A DNA stretch of 64,000 nucleotides from Chloroflexota bacterium. GTDB taxonomy: Bacteria; Chloroflexota; Limnocylindria; Limnocylindrales; CSP1-4. The DNA is taken from the NCBI GenBank assembly GCA_019637815.1, contig JAHBUZ010000004.1, positions 124,001-188,000 on the forward strand, in the 5' to 3' direction. The translations under genes were made by a program, and so were the position numbers. This document shows positions 18,130-26,735 of the stretch, one piece after another. The first letter of the stretch is position 1, and each line of letters opens with the position of its first letter. Below the pieces are notes generated by a model. That model did no database searches and was not told the DNA's origin. It was given only the letters and a program-made list of their open reading frames with translations.

Positions 18130-18891
18130 GTGACCGCAGCGGCTCGCCCCGGCGTCGATCCAGCGGCCGTGCGTCGACGCATCCTCGTGGACGGCACCGG
18201 CATCGCGGTGTCCGCCTTCGCGTTCGGCGTGGTCTACGGCCTCGCCGCCCGCCAGGAGGGCATGTCCCTCGTGGAGGGGCTCGCGATGAGCATCATCGTG
18301 TTCGCGGGCGCTGCCCAGTTCGCGGCGGTCGGGCTCCTCGCGCAGGGCGTGCCGTGGCTGGGCATCGTGCTCCTGACCGCGCTCCTCAACGCGCGCCATG
18401 CGCTGTACGCCGCGTCGCTCGCGCCGTGGATGCAGGACCGACCACGTCGTCAGCGGGCGCTCGCCGCGTACCTCCTCACGGACGAGGCGTTCGCGCTCGT
18501 GATGCCCGCTTTCCGTGCCCTCGGCCGCTCGGACGTGGCGACGTACGTGTTCGCGGCCGCGTTCACGTGGATCCCGTGGATCTCCGCGACACTGCTGGGC
18601 ATGCTCGGTGGCCAGCTGCTGCCGGAGCCGACGACCATCGGCCTGGATGTCGTCTTCCCTGCCGCCATGGCGGGTCTCGCGGTGGCCCTCATGGTCGATC
18701 GGCGGAGCATCGCGGCGGCCATCATCGGCATCGGCGTGGGCGTGCCCGTGGCGCTCGCAGGCGGCGCATCGGTGGGCATCCTCGCGGGTGGTCTGCTGGG
18801 TCCCCTGCTGGCCATGCTGGTACCCGGTCGGCCCTCGGTCGGACCCGTGCCACGCGATCGAGCCGCCGATGCGACCGAGGGGCTGCCATGA
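18130..18891 (+). CDS. azlC: AzlC-family branched-chain amino acid exporter, large subunit
   Basis: 253 aa membrane protein. Matches AzlC in the opening GIAVSAFAFGVVYGLAARQEGMS, the motif FAGAAQFAAVGLL (about 60-72), LNARHALYAASLAPWM (about 86-101), LLTDEAFAL and FTWIPWISATLLGMLGG. AzlC and AzlD form a two-subunit exporter (BrnFE/YgaZH type) for valine, isoleucine, leucine or methionine analogues. The GTG start at 18130 is provisional; GAGG overlaps it. Its stop overlaps the azlD start as ATGA. Confidence 0.9.
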   Translation: MTAAARPGVDPAAVRRRILVDGTGIAVSAFAFGVVYGLAARQEGMSLVEGLAMSIIVFAGAAQFAAVGLLAQGVPWLGIVLLTALLNARHALYAASLAPWMQDRPRRQRALAAYLLTDEAFALVMPAFRALGRSDVATYVFAAAFTWIPWISATLLGMLGGQLLPEPTTIGLDVVFPAAMAGLAVALMVDRRSIAAAIIGIGVGVPVALAGGASVGILAGGLLGPLLAMLVPGRPSVGPVPRDRAADATEGLP

Positions 18892-19220
18892 GCGTGGAGC
18901 TGGTGGCGCTCGCCGTCCTCATGGGCGCGGTCACCTATCCGTCACGGGCGGTCCCGCTGCTCCTGCCCGGCTTCGATCGGCTGCCACCCGCGGTCGATGA
19001 GTACCTGCGGCTCATCGGTCCGGCCATCCTCGCGACGCTCGCCGCGGTCAATGTGCTCGTCCTCGTGGACGAGGACGGCTCGACCCGCTTCCACGTGGGC
19101 ATCGAGGTGCTCGCGGTGATCGTGTGTGTGGCCGTGGTGGCATGGCGCCGGTCGTTGCTGCCCGGGCTCGTCGCGGCGGTGGCGCTGGTCATGATCGTGC
19201 GCTCGCTGGGCCTGGGCTAG
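18888..19220 (+). CDS. azlD: AzlD-family branched-chain amino acid exporter, small subunit
   Basis: 110 aa with four hydrophobic segments. The family motif YPSRAVPLLLPGF (about 16-28) is clear, followed by LRLIGPAILATLAAVNVL and VLAVIVCVAVVAW. Small partner of AzlC, co-translated through the 4-bp overlap. Ends 160 nt before the LacI-type gene; that spacer holds only the repressor's own leader (TACCAT at 19355-19360 is a weak -10 candidate). Confidence 0.9.
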   Translation: MSVELVALAVLMGAVTYPSRAVPLLLPGFDRLPPAVDEYLRLIGPAILATLAAVNVLVLVDEDGSTRFHVGIEVLAVIVCVAVVAWRRSLLPGLVAAVALVMIVRSLGLG

Positions 19221-19380
19221 GGATCCCGGCGGTGGCGCGACCCCGCGGACACGGGACACGCGGGCCCTCGTGCTCGTCCCCGACGGTCCCTCGACCGCGG
19301 ACGACGACACGACCCCGGGACGACCATCCCCGGCCACCCGTGAGCGACACGCTCTACCATCTGGGTGAAGAGGGAGTGAG

Positions 19381-20427
19381 ATGGCGGCCACGATCCGTGA
19401 CGTCGCTCGACTGGCAGGGGTCGGCACCGGCACGGTCAGTCGGGTCATCAACAACCAGCCCAACGTGGACTCGGCGACGCGCGCCCGGGTGCTCCAGGCG
19501 ATCGGTGAGCTGGAGTTCCGGCCGAGCGCGGTCGGGCGGCGTCTGTCGACGGGGCGGACGGGTCTGATCGGGGTCGTGGCGCCGTTCATGACCCGGCCGA
19601 GCGCCGTGGAGCGCCTCCGGGGCATCGAGGGGTTCGTCGCGACGACCGGGTACGACATGGTCGTGTTCAACGTGGAGACAGCCGCGCGTCGCGAGTCGGT
19701 CGTGGCGGACCTGCTCCGCGGCGACCGGGTCGACGGGGTGGTCCTGCTGGCGGTGCGACCCCACGCCGAGGAGGTCGCGGTCATCACCCGGACCGGCATC
19801 CCGGTGGTGCTGCTCGATGCCCATCACGCGCGGCTCGACCAGGTCGTCATCAACGACGTCGGTGGCGGTGCGATGGCGGTGCGCCACCTGCTGGACCTCG
19901 GACATCGGCGGATCGCCTACCTGGGCGAGCTGCCCCAGGTGGCCCTCAACGTGCCGGCGAGCCGGCTGCGACATCGCGGGGCGCGCGAGGCGCTGCGGCA
20001 GGCCGGTATCGGCCTGTCCGGGGCGTACACGGCGATCGGGGAATCGGGCCCCACCCGCGCCCGCGAGCTCGCTGCGCGTCTCCTGCGTCTCCCCCACCCA
20101 CCGACCGGCATCGTGTGTGCCAGTGACCACCAGGCGCTGGGTGCGCTCTACGCCGCCCACGACCTGGGCTTCGACGTGCCGGGCGATGTCTCCGTGGTGG
20201 GCTACGACGACCTCGAGATCGCCGCGTACGCCGACCTCACCACGGTCCGCCAGCCGCTCTACGAATCGGGGATGCAGGCGGCGCGGCTCATCGTCGAGCG
20301 GATCGCCCACCCACGCTCGGCGCCGGTCCGCGACCTCGTCGACGTGGAGCTCGTGCGACGCGCCACGACCGGTCCACCACCCGCAGCGACCCGCACCCGG
20401 CCACCACGCGATCGCACCCGTCGCTGA
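19381..20427 (+). CDS. LacI/GalR-family transcriptional repressor of the adjacent sugar operon
   Basis: 348 aa. N-terminal helix-turn-helix TIRDVARLAGVGTGTVSRV (about 4-22) and hinge helix RLSTGRTG. The periplasmic-binding-like core starts at LIGVVAPFM, with the signature DLGHRRIAYLG (about 178-188) and VPGDVSVVGYDDLEIAAYADLTTV near 260-280. The C-terminus is rich in Pro/Arg. Family members bind palindromic operators with a central CG and release on binding a sugar. Two palindromes with the core GAACCGGT lie just downstream, in front of the transporter genes, and are the likely targets. GGGAG precedes the ATG. The effector is probably a mono- or disaccharide released from the imported glucan (inference). 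Confidence 0.9.
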   Translation: MAATIRDVARLAGVGTGTVSRVINNQPNVDSATRARVLQAIGELEFRPSAVGRRLSTGRTGLIGVVAPFMTRPSAVERLRGIEGFVATTGYDMVVFNVETAARRESVVADLLRGDRVDGVVLLAVRPHAEEVAVITRTGIPVVLLDAHHARLDQVVINDVGGGAMAVRHLLDLGHRRIAYLGELPQVALNVPASRLRHRGAREALRQAGIGLSGAYTAIGESGPTRARELAARLLRLPHPPTGIVCASDHQALGALYAAHDLGFDVPGDVSVVGYDDLEIAAYADLTTVRQPLYESGMQAARLIVERIAHPRSAPVRDLVDVELVRRATTGPPPAATRTRPPRDRTRR

Positions 20428-20448
20428 CCGGCCGCGGCATCCCGGACC

Positions 20449-20476
20449 TTGACGGTCGGACATCGCCGACTATCAT
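20449..20476 (+). promoter_or_regulatory. sigma-70-type promoter of the sugar uptake operon
   Basis: TTGACG (20449-20454), 16-nt spacer, TATCAT (20471-20476). The best -35/-10 pair in the window. Expected start near 20483, about 95 nt before the solute-binding-protein gene. Confidence 0.75.
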
Positions 20477-20488
20477 GGCGCACGGGAA

Positions 20489-20502
20489 TGGAACCGGTCC
20501 CA
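20489..20502. promoter_or_regulatory. LacI-type operator O1
   Basis: TGGAACCGGTCCCA, a 14-bp palindrome with one mismatched pair and a central CG, just downstream of the predicted transcription start. Shares GAACCGGT with O2, 57 bp further on. Confidence 0.6.
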
Positions 20503-20547
20503 CGAAGTGCCCTGCGGCGGCGGGTCACCGTCGATGCATGTGGGCGA

Positions 20548-20557
20548 GAACCGGTTC
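20548..20557. promoter_or_regulatory. LacI-type operator O2
   Basis: GAACCGGTTC, a perfect 10-bp palindrome with central CG, centred 57 bp from O1 and 25 bp before the gene start. Two similar sites allow looping or cooperative repression. Confidence 0.55.
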
Positions 20558-20576
20558 ATGGTCGGAGGAGACACTC

Positions 20577-21830
20577 ATGCGGCGTACCTATCTGACCTCC
20601 GTCGCGGCGACCTCGCTCCTGGTCGTGGCGAGCGGCGCAGGAGGGGCACTGACCCTCGCTGCGGACGGATCACCCGGGACGTTCGACCCAGCGGCGGTGT
20701 CCGGGTCGGCGACCCTGGGTCAATGGGAGTCATCACCCGCGGAGCGTGACGCGCTGACCGCGGCGCTCGCGGGCTTCGGCACCACGTATCCGAACGTCCA
20801 GGTGGACCAGGAGACCGTGGCCGGCGACTACCGGGCACAGATGATCACCCGGTTCGGGGCTGGCAGCCCACCGGACGTGTTCTATGTCAACGCGGAGTAC
20901 GCCCGCGACTGGGCGGATGAGGGCTTCCTGCTGCCCCTCGATGACTACATCGCCGCGCAGGGCTTCGACACCGACCCGTTCATCGCGCCCTACCTCGACA
21001 TCTTCAAGGGCAGTGATGGCAAGACCTACGGCCTGCCCAAGGATGGCAACACCATCGCGATGGCCTATGACACGAGCGTCGTCGCGTCCGCGCCGGCCAC
21101 CATGGAGGAGCTGGTCGCGGTCGCCCAGTCGCTCAAGGGCACCGGCACGCTGAAGGCACCGTTGTGCCTCAATCCGGGCCTCGACCGCGGGCTCGCGTTC
21201 CTGTACGCACAGGGCGGGGACCTGCTGACCGCGGACGGCACGGCCAGCGCCATCGGGGATCCGGCGTCGGTCGCGGCGATCCAGTGGTACCTGGATCTGT
21301 TCAGGGACGGCCTGGGCATGACCGCCAGCGACATGGGTGACGGCTGGTGTGGCGAGGCGCTGGGCAAGGGCGATGCCGCGATCGTGTTCGAGGGCGGCTG
21401 GCTGCTCGGCGCGATGGCCGCCACGCCGGACGTCCAGTGGGCGTTCGCCGAGATGCCCACGGGCAGCATCGGCGAGAAGGTCACCATCAGCTTCACGGCG
21501 GCCTACGGCATCGGCGCGGACAGCGCCAACCCCGACCAGGGCTGGACCGTGCTCCAGTACCTCGTGGGCCCCGAGGGCATGCGCACGTGGACCGAGGGCG
21601 GCATCGCCGTCCCCTCCCGGACCGACGTGCCGGTGCCCGCAGGCTTCGATGTCATCGTCCAGGGCGCCGCGTACTCCCGGCCGGGCTCCGGCTTCATGAA
21701 GGGCTACAACGACGTCCAGAAGGCGTTCCAGGACGCCTTCATCCTGGAGATCCAGAACCAGACGTACTCGGCCGAGGCGGTCGCGACCGCGACGCAGGCG
21801 GCCATCGAGGCGGCGCTCGGCGCCTCCTAG
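20577..21830 (+). CDS. sugar ABC transporter substrate-binding protein (MalE/UgpB-like, family 1)
   Basis: 417 aa extracytoplasmic binding protein. Signal peptide MRRTYLTSVAATSLLVVASG... ends near TLAADG, with no lipobox cysteine. The family-1 pattern is clear: WESSPAERDALTAALAGF, FGAGSPPDVFYVNAEYARDWADEGFLLPLDDYI, YGLPKDGNTIAMAYDTSVV (all in the first lobe) and FEGGWLLGAM near residue 270. Delivers an oligosaccharide, probably a maltodextrin/glucan fragment judging by the hydrolase in the operon, to the two permeases. GGAGGAG lies 6 nt before ATG 20577. The open frame to 20475 runs through the operators and is not coding. Confidence 0.9.
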   Translation: MRRTYLTSVAATSLLVVASGAGGALTLAADGSPGTFDPAAVSGSATLGQWESSPAERDALTAALAGFGTTYPNVQVDQETVAGDYRAQMITRFGAGSPPDVFYVNAEYARDWADEGFLLPLDDYIAAQGFDTDPFIAPYLDIFKGSDGKTYGLPKDGNTIAMAYDTSVVASAPATMEELVAVAQSLKGTGTLKAPLCLNPGLDRGLAFLYAQGGDLLTADGTASAIGDPASVAAIQWYLDLFRDGLGMTASDMGDGWCGEALGKGDAAIVFEGGWLLGAMAATPDVQWAFAEMPTGSIGEKVTISFTAAYGIGADSANPDQGWTVLQYLVGPEGMRTWTEGGIAVPSRTDVPVPAGFDVIVQGAAYSRPGSGFMKGYNDVQKAFQDAFILEIQNQTYSAEAVATATQAAIEAALGAS

Positions 21831-21852
21831 ACTCCACCAGGACGACCGACCG

Positions 21853-21882
21853 CGCGATCCGGGTCACCTGACCCGGGTCGCG
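21853..21882 (+). promoter_or_regulatory. intra-operon stem-loop between binding-protein and permease genes
   Basis: A 13-bp stem (CGCGATCCGGGTC against GACCCGGGTCGCG, one G-T wobble) with loop ACCT, 22 nt after the stop codon and 19 nt before the next start. No U-run. It probably protects the upstream mRNA or partially attenuates the downstream genes, giving more binding protein than permease. Confidence 0.65.
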
Positions 21883-21901
21883 TGTCCCTGGAGGGATATC
21901 C

Positions 21902-22843
21902 GTGTCCGTGGCGGGACGATCGAATCCGACGCCCAGGATCGGCGCGCGGCGAGAGGCGATGGCGGGCTATGCCCTCATCGCCATCCCGATGCTGCTGTTC
22001 CTGGTCCTCAACATCGGGTCGTTCCTGTACGCGGCCTACATCAGCACCTGGAAGTGGAACATCCGACGCGGACCCCAGGAGTTCCTGGGTCTCGAGAACT
22101 TCCAGCGGGCGCTGGGCGATCCCGTCTTCCAGCAGGCCATCTGGAACACCGTGTACTACACCGTGCTGTGGGTCCCGCTCACGATGATCCTGGGGCTGTC
22201 CCTCGCGGTCGTGGTCAACCAGCGCATCCGGGGCCAGACCTTCTTCCGGGCGGCGTTCTACTTCCCGGCCATCGCAAGCTCGGCGGCCATCACCACGGTC
22301 TGGATCTTCCTCATGGCGCCCGACGGCCTGTTCAACGAGGTCCGAGGCGCCCTCGGTCTCAACCCCCTGTTCGAGGCCTTCGGGTTCGGGCCCAGCTTCA
22401 ACTGGGTGGGCAACTACCGGACGGCCATGAACACGGTCATCCTGCTCAACGTCTGGACCACCGCCGGGACGTTCATGCTGTTCTACCTGGCATCGCTCCA
22501 GTCCATCAGCCGTGAGGTCTACGAAGCGGCGGCGATCGATGGCGCCGGTCCGCGGCAGGCGTTCCGGTGGATCACCCTGCCCATGCTCCGACCCGCCCAC
22601 TTCTTCGTGGCGACCGTGGGGGTCATCGGCGGCCTCCAGCTGTTCGACCAGGCGATCTTCGCGGGCAGCCCCAACGGCGACCCCGCCAACTCCCTGATGA
22701 CCGTGGTCCTGTACCTCTACAACGCGCTGGTCATCCAGATCGACCCCGGCTATGCGGCCGCGGTGGGGGTCATCCTGTTCGTCGTGATCATGACCGCGAC
22801 GCTGGTGCAGCGGCGGATCTTCGGCAGCGCGCCGGCATGGTGA
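21902..22843 (+). CDS. sugar ABC transporter permease (MalF-like)
   Basis: 313 aa, six predicted membrane helices starting with YALIAIPMLLFLVLNIGSFL (about 21-40). The cytoplasmic EAA loop is EVYEAAAIDGAGPRQAFRWITLPML (from about residue 203), canonical for binding-protein-dependent sugar importers. GTG 21902 follows GGAGG at 7 nt. Forms the membrane channel with the next permease. No ATPase gene is in the operon, so a shared MsmK/MalK-type ATPase must be encoded elsewhere, as is common for CUT1 systems. Confidence 0.92.
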   Translation: MSVAGRSNPTPRIGARREAMAGYALIAIPMLLFLVLNIGSFLYAAYISTWKWNIRRGPQEFLGLENFQRALGDPVFQQAIWNTVYYTVLWVPLTMILGLSLAVVVNQRIRGQTFFRAAFYFPAIASSAAITTVWIFLMAPDGLFNEVRGALGLNPLFEAFGFGPSFNWVGNYRTAMNTVILLNVWTTAGTFMLFYLASLQSISREVYEAAAIDGAGPRQAFRWITLPMLRPAHFFVATVGVIGGLQLFDQAIFAGSPNGDPANSLMTVVLYLYNALVIQIDPGYAAAVGVILFVVIMTATLVQRRIFGSAPAW

Positions 22844-22847
22844 GGCG

Positions 22848-23753
22848 ATGAGCCAGGGAGCTGCCACCACCATCGAGCCGATCGGCACGCCCCGGGTGGC
22901 TCCACCAGCGCGTCATCCGTCGCGCGGCTGGCGGCGGCGCCTCGCCTATATCGTGCTCGTGGGCTATGCCCTGCTCATGATGGTCCCCTTCGCGTGGACC
23001 GTGGTCACCTCGTTCAAGACCCTGCCCGATTCCACGCGCCCGACGCTCATCCCGGACCCCTTCACGCTCCAGGGCTGGCAGTACGCGATCCAGGTGCTGG
23101 ACCCGTCCATCGTGCGCCTGCTCCTGAACAGCCTCGTGATCGCGGGCGCCGTGACCATCAGCAACGTGCTCCTGGGCAGCCTCGCCGGATACGCGTTCGC
23201 ACGACTCCGGTTCCGGGGCCGAGAGGTGCTGTTCATCGTCGTGCTCGCGACGCTCATGATCCCCGACCAGCTCCGCCTGGTGCCGGTCTACATCCTGTTC
23301 AGCGGCATCGGGCTGACCCGCGACCTGGGCCAGTACGTCGCGGTGTTCCTGCTGCTCGCCATCTCGGCGACCAGCATCTTCCTGCTCCGTCAGTACTTCC
23401 TGACCTTGCCGAAGGACCTGGAGGAGGCCGCGCGGATCGACGGCGCCGGGCATCTCACGACGTTCTGGCGGGTGATGATGCCGCTCGCGTCCCCGGCCAT
23501 CGCCGCGGTCGCCGTGCTCCAGTTCCAGGGCGCGTGGAACGGGTTCTTCTGGCCCGTCGTGTTCCTGACCGAGCGCGAGCACGCGACGTTGCCACTGGGC
23601 CTGTACCTGTTCCGGTTCGCTGGCGGCTTCGCCACCAACTGGCCGCCCCTCATGGCCACGGTGGTCATCGCGACCATCCCCATCGTGGTCCTGTACGTCT
23701 TCTTCCAGCGATACTTCGTCGAGGGTATCGCCGCGTCAGGTGTCAAGGGCTGA
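22848..23753 (+). CDS. sugar ABC transporter permease (MalG-like)
   Basis: 301 aa. Typical MalG order: first helix IVLVGYALLMMVPFAWTVVTSFK, the block NVLLGSLAGYAFARLRFRG, MIPDQLRLVPVYILFSGIGL, EAA loop DLEEAARIDGAGHLTTFWRVMMPL (about 193-216), and end RYFVEGIAASGVKG. The last 14 nt overlap the YesL-like gene. Starts 4 nt after the MalF-like stop. Confidence 0.92.
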   Translation: MSQGAATTIEPIGTPRVAPPARHPSRGWRRRLAYIVLVGYALLMMVPFAWTVVTSFKTLPDSTRPTLIPDPFTLQGWQYAIQVLDPSIVRLLLNSLVIAGAVTISNVLLGSLAGYAFARLRFRGREVLFIVVLATLMIPDQLRLVPVYILFSGIGLTRDLGQYVAVFLLLAISATSIFLLRQYFLTLPKDLEEAARIDGAGHLTTFWRVMMPLASPAIAAVAVLQFQGAWNGFFWPVVFLTEREHATLPLGLYLFRFAGGFATNWPPLMATVVIATIPIVVLYVFFQRYFVEGIAASGVKG

Positions 23754-24492
23754 GGCGTCCTCGGCCCCCGTGGTCGAGGACGTGACCGGGACGCTCCTGC
23801 CAGCCGCACCCACGTTGCGCGGCGCGGTCCGCGCGGGTGCCCGGGATCTCTACGACCACGTCATCCGGGTCGTGCCCGTCAATGTGCTGTTCGGCGTCCT
23901 GCTCATCGCAGCCCTCGTCGCCTGGGCCACCTGGGGACACCTCGCCGGTATCCTCGTGAGCATCCCGCTCGCGATCCCCATCGCGGGGGCCGCACGCCTG
24001 GGCGCCCTGGCCACGCGAGGCGAGGATGTCAACCTCTCGGACGCGCTCGACCCGCTGCGCACCCGACCACTCGCGGTCGTGGCAGGCTGGTGCGCGTCGC
24101 TCGCTGCCACCATCATCCTGGGGGTCAACCTGGTCACCGGCATCCTGATGCAGAGCATCATCGGCATCGGCCTCGCGACGCTCGCCTTCTGGGGCCTGGG
24201 CATGGCCTTCGCCATCGGCTTCGCCTTCTGGCCGCTCCTCGTCGACCCTCGTCGCGCGGACCGGACGGCGCGTGAGGTGGCCACGCTGGCCGTGCTCCTG
24301 GTGCTCGCCCATCCGTTCCGGCTGGGTGCGCTCACGGTCCTGCTCGTGGCCATCCTCATCCTGACCACCATCGCCTTCGCGGCGCTCCTCACGGTGAGCC
24401 TCGGCCTGGTGCAGCTCATCGCCTGCCGGTACGTGCTGCCCGCGACCGATCGGCTGGAGATCCATCTCGCACGGGCGGGTGCGGGCGGATGA
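23740..24492 (+). CDS. YesL-like (DUF624) membrane protein
   Basis: 250 aa. N-terminal RAGARDLYDHVIRVVPVNVLFGVLLIAALVA, then hydrophobic segments GILVSIPLAIPIAGAARLGAL, LAATIILGVNLVTGIL, ATLAFWGLGMAFAIGFAFWPLL and a C-terminal LTVLLVAILILTTIAFAALL. DUF624/YesL proteins are encoded inside sugar ABC operons in Firmicutes and Chloroflexota and may assist transport; their function is not established. GTG start lies inside the preceding gene; the stop overlaps the debranching-enzyme start as ATGA. Assigned largely by motif and context. Confidence 0.65.
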   Translation: MSRAEASSAPVVEDVTGTLLPAAPTLRGAVRAGARDLYDHVIRVVPVNVLFGVLLIAALVAWATWGHLAGILVSIPLAIPIAGAARLGALATRGEDVNLSDALDPLRTRPLAVVAGWCASLAATIILGVNLVTGILMQSIIGIGLATLAFWGLGMAFAIGFAFWPLLVDPRRADRTAREVATLAVLLVLAHPFRLGALTVLLVAILILTTIAFAALLTVSLGLVQLIACRYVLPATDRLEIHLARAGAGG

Positions 24493-26639
24493 CCTTCCCG
24501 GTCCAGGTCGGCCCATCGACCATCACCATCAACCGCAACGACCGGGTCGTCGTCAGCCAGCCGGACGGACGCATCGACAGCAGCGCCATCGACGGGTTCT
24601 TCGCCCGCGACACGCGGTTCCTGTCGGGCTGGGAACTGCGGCTCAACGGACACCGCCCGCTGCTCCTCAATGCCGCGCCCATCCGTCACTTCTCGGCGCG
24701 CCACGAGATGACCAACGACACGATCCACGACGAGGACGGCGTCATCGAGCGCCAGTCCTTGGCGATCCGGCTCGACCGGACCGTCGCAGGCGGCGTCCAC
24801 GAGGACATCGACATCGTGAACTACGCCCGTCGATCGGTGCGGCTGACCATCGAGGTCGAGATGACCTCCGACTTCCAGGACATCTTCGAGGTCCGCTCGG
24901 AGGCCCGCGTCCGACGAGGCTCGCTCCAGACCCGCTGGCTGCGATCACGCGGCGAGCTGCGCACGCGATACACCAACCAGTCGTTCGGATGCGAGCTCAT
25001 CCTCGCCGTGGAACGCGCCGATTCCCCGCCCCAGTACGCCAACGGTCGACTCATCTTCATCGCGACGATCCCACCCAAGGGGGTCTGGCACACCTGCCTC
25101 AAGTGGCTGCCCATCACCTCGCCGCGGACCGACCGGCGACCCGCCACGCTCCCCTGCAACGCCGTGGACATCTCCCTGGCCCCCACCAGTGGCGCGCGTC
25201 TCCCGGCGGTCCGCCTGGAGACACCCGACCACACGGTGGGCCGCGCGTGGGACCAGGCCGTGCGTGACCTGGAGTCGCTCCGGCTCCAGGGACCGCCCTC
25301 CCAACGCGGGGTCGTCATCCCTGCCGCGGGGGTGCCCTGGTTCGTGACCCTGTTCGGGCGGGACACCCTCACGGTCTCGCTCCAGGCGCTGGGGGGATAC
25401 CCGGAGTTCGCGGTGGGGGCGCTCAAGCGACTGGGTGAGCTCCAGGCGACGGAGGATGACCCCGAGCGGGACATGGAGCCCGGCAAGATCCCGCACGAGG
25501 TCCGACACGGCGAGCTCGCGCAGCTGGGCATCCTGCCCTACGCGCCCTACTACGGATCCCACGACGCCACGACCCTGTACGTCATCGTCGCATCGGAGCT
25601 CTATCGATGGCTGGGGGACCTGGACCTCGTCCGGACGTATCTGCCCAACGTGGAGGCCGCGATGCGCTGGGTCGACCGCTGGGGGGACGGCGATGGCGAC
25701 GGCATCCAGGAGTACCGCACGCGCTCATCGCATGGCTACTACAACCAGAGCTGGAAGGACGCCGGTGACGCGTTCCCGGCCGCTGACGGCACCCTGGCAC
25801 CCCTGCCGCTCGCCCCCTGCGAGCTCCAGGGCTACGCCTACGACGCCAAGCTCCGGCTCGCGGAGCTGTACGACCACCTCGGGCGCACCGCCGATGCCCG
25901 GCGGCTGCGGCGCGAAGCCGCGGAGCTGTTCGAGCGCTTCAACGACCTGTTCTGGTGGGACGAGGAAGGCACCTACGCCCTCGGCCTCGATGGCCAGAAG
26001 CGACAGATCCGGAGCGTCGCGTCCAACGCGGGGCATCTGCTCGAGTCCGGCATCGTGCCCCCGGAACGCGCCGCCCTGGTCGTGCGACGCCTCCTGGAGG
26101 ACGACATGTGGTCCGGCTGGGGGATCCGGACCCTGTCGGCGCGTCATCCCGCGTACAACCCCTTCAGCTACCACACCGGCTCGGTGTGGCCGCACGACAA
26201 CGCCATCATCGCCGGTGGCTTCCGTCGGTACGGCCATGCGGCGGCGGCGGCCCGGATCGCGAGGGGGATGTTCGACGCCGCGGAGCGCCTGGTGATGCAG
26301 CGCCTCCCGGAGCTGTTCGCGGGTCTCTCCCGGGAGGGTGCCTCGTTCCCGGTGCAGTACCTGGGTGCGAACGTGCCGCAGGCATGGGCGGCCAGCGCCA
26401 TCCTGAAGCTGGTCGCGATCCTCGCGGGCATCCAGGCGACCGCCACCCCGGAGCAGCGTCGCCTCTACGTCGACCCGGTGCTCCCCGAGTGGCTGCCGTG
26501 GCTCCGCATCGAGGATCTGCGGGTGGGCTCCGGGGCGGTCACCCTCGCCCTGCGCGACGGCAGCGTCACGGTGGAGCGCAACACCTCCCGGTACGAGGTG
26601 GTCCACGGCTCGCCACCGGACCTCCGGGATCCGGTCTGA
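24489..26639 (+). CDS. glycogen-debranching-type amylo-alpha-1,6-glucosidase family hydrolase
   Basis: 716 aa, cytoplasmic (no signal peptide). The N-terminal beta-sandwich (about 1-195) is GDE_N_bis-like: VVSQPDGRIDSSAIDGFFARDTRFLSGWEL. The catalytic (alpha/alpha)6 barrel spans about 240-690, with VPWFVTLFGRDTLTVSLQAL, DMEPGKIPHEVRHGE, GYYNQSWKDAGDAF, and NPFSYHTGSVWPHDNAIIAGG. The Glu in GKIPHE and the Asp of WPHDN or WKDAGD are likely catalytic by family analogy. Such enzymes release glucose or other sugars from imported oligosaccharides. Last gene of the LacI-controlled operon, so import and hydrolysis are co-regulated. Substrate linkage not certain. Confidence 0.88.
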   Translation: MTFPVQVGPSTITINRNDRVVVSQPDGRIDSSAIDGFFARDTRFLSGWELRLNGHRPLLLNAAPIRHFSARHEMTNDTIHDEDGVIERQSLAIRLDRTVAGGVHEDIDIVNYARRSVRLTIEVEMTSDFQDIFEVRSEARVRRGSLQTRWLRSRGELRTRYTNQSFGCELILAVERADSPPQYANGRLIFIATIPPKGVWHTCLKWLPITSPRTDRRPATLPCNAVDISLAPTSGARLPAVRLETPDHTVGRAWDQAVRDLESLRLQGPPSQRGVVIPAAGVPWFVTLFGRDTLTVSLQALGGYPEFAVGALKRLGELQATEDDPERDMEPGKIPHEVRHGELAQLGILPYAPYYGSHDATTLYVIVASELYRWLGDLDLVRTYLPNVEAAMRWVDRWGDGDGDGIQEYRTRSSHGYYNQSWKDAGDAFPAADGTLAPLPLAPCELQGYAYDAKLRLAELYDHLGRTADARRLRREAAELFERFNDLFWWDEEGTYALGLDGQKRQIRSVASNAGHLLESGIVPPERAALVVRRLLEDDMWSGWGIRTLSARHPAYNPFSYHTGSVWPHDNAIIAGGFRRYGHAAAAARIARGMFDAAERLVMQRLPELFAGLSREGASFPVQYLGANVPQAWAASAILKLVAILAGIQATATPEQRRLYVDPVLPEWLPWLRIEDLRVGSGAVTLALRDGSVTVERNTSRYEVVHGSPPDLRDPV

Positions 26640-26735
26640 CCTCCCGTCCCTGGCGGAGGGTGGGTCACCGGCAGGGGTCGCCGCGCGTCACGCGTGGACC
26701 CGCCGCCCGTCACCGGCCGTGGGCGCCGGCGCGCG

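Noticed and set aside
26640..26735. Intrinsic terminator between the debranching enzyme and the 1051-aa protein
   Set aside because: GC-rich with small palindromes, but no stem of more than 5 bp with a sensible loop was found.
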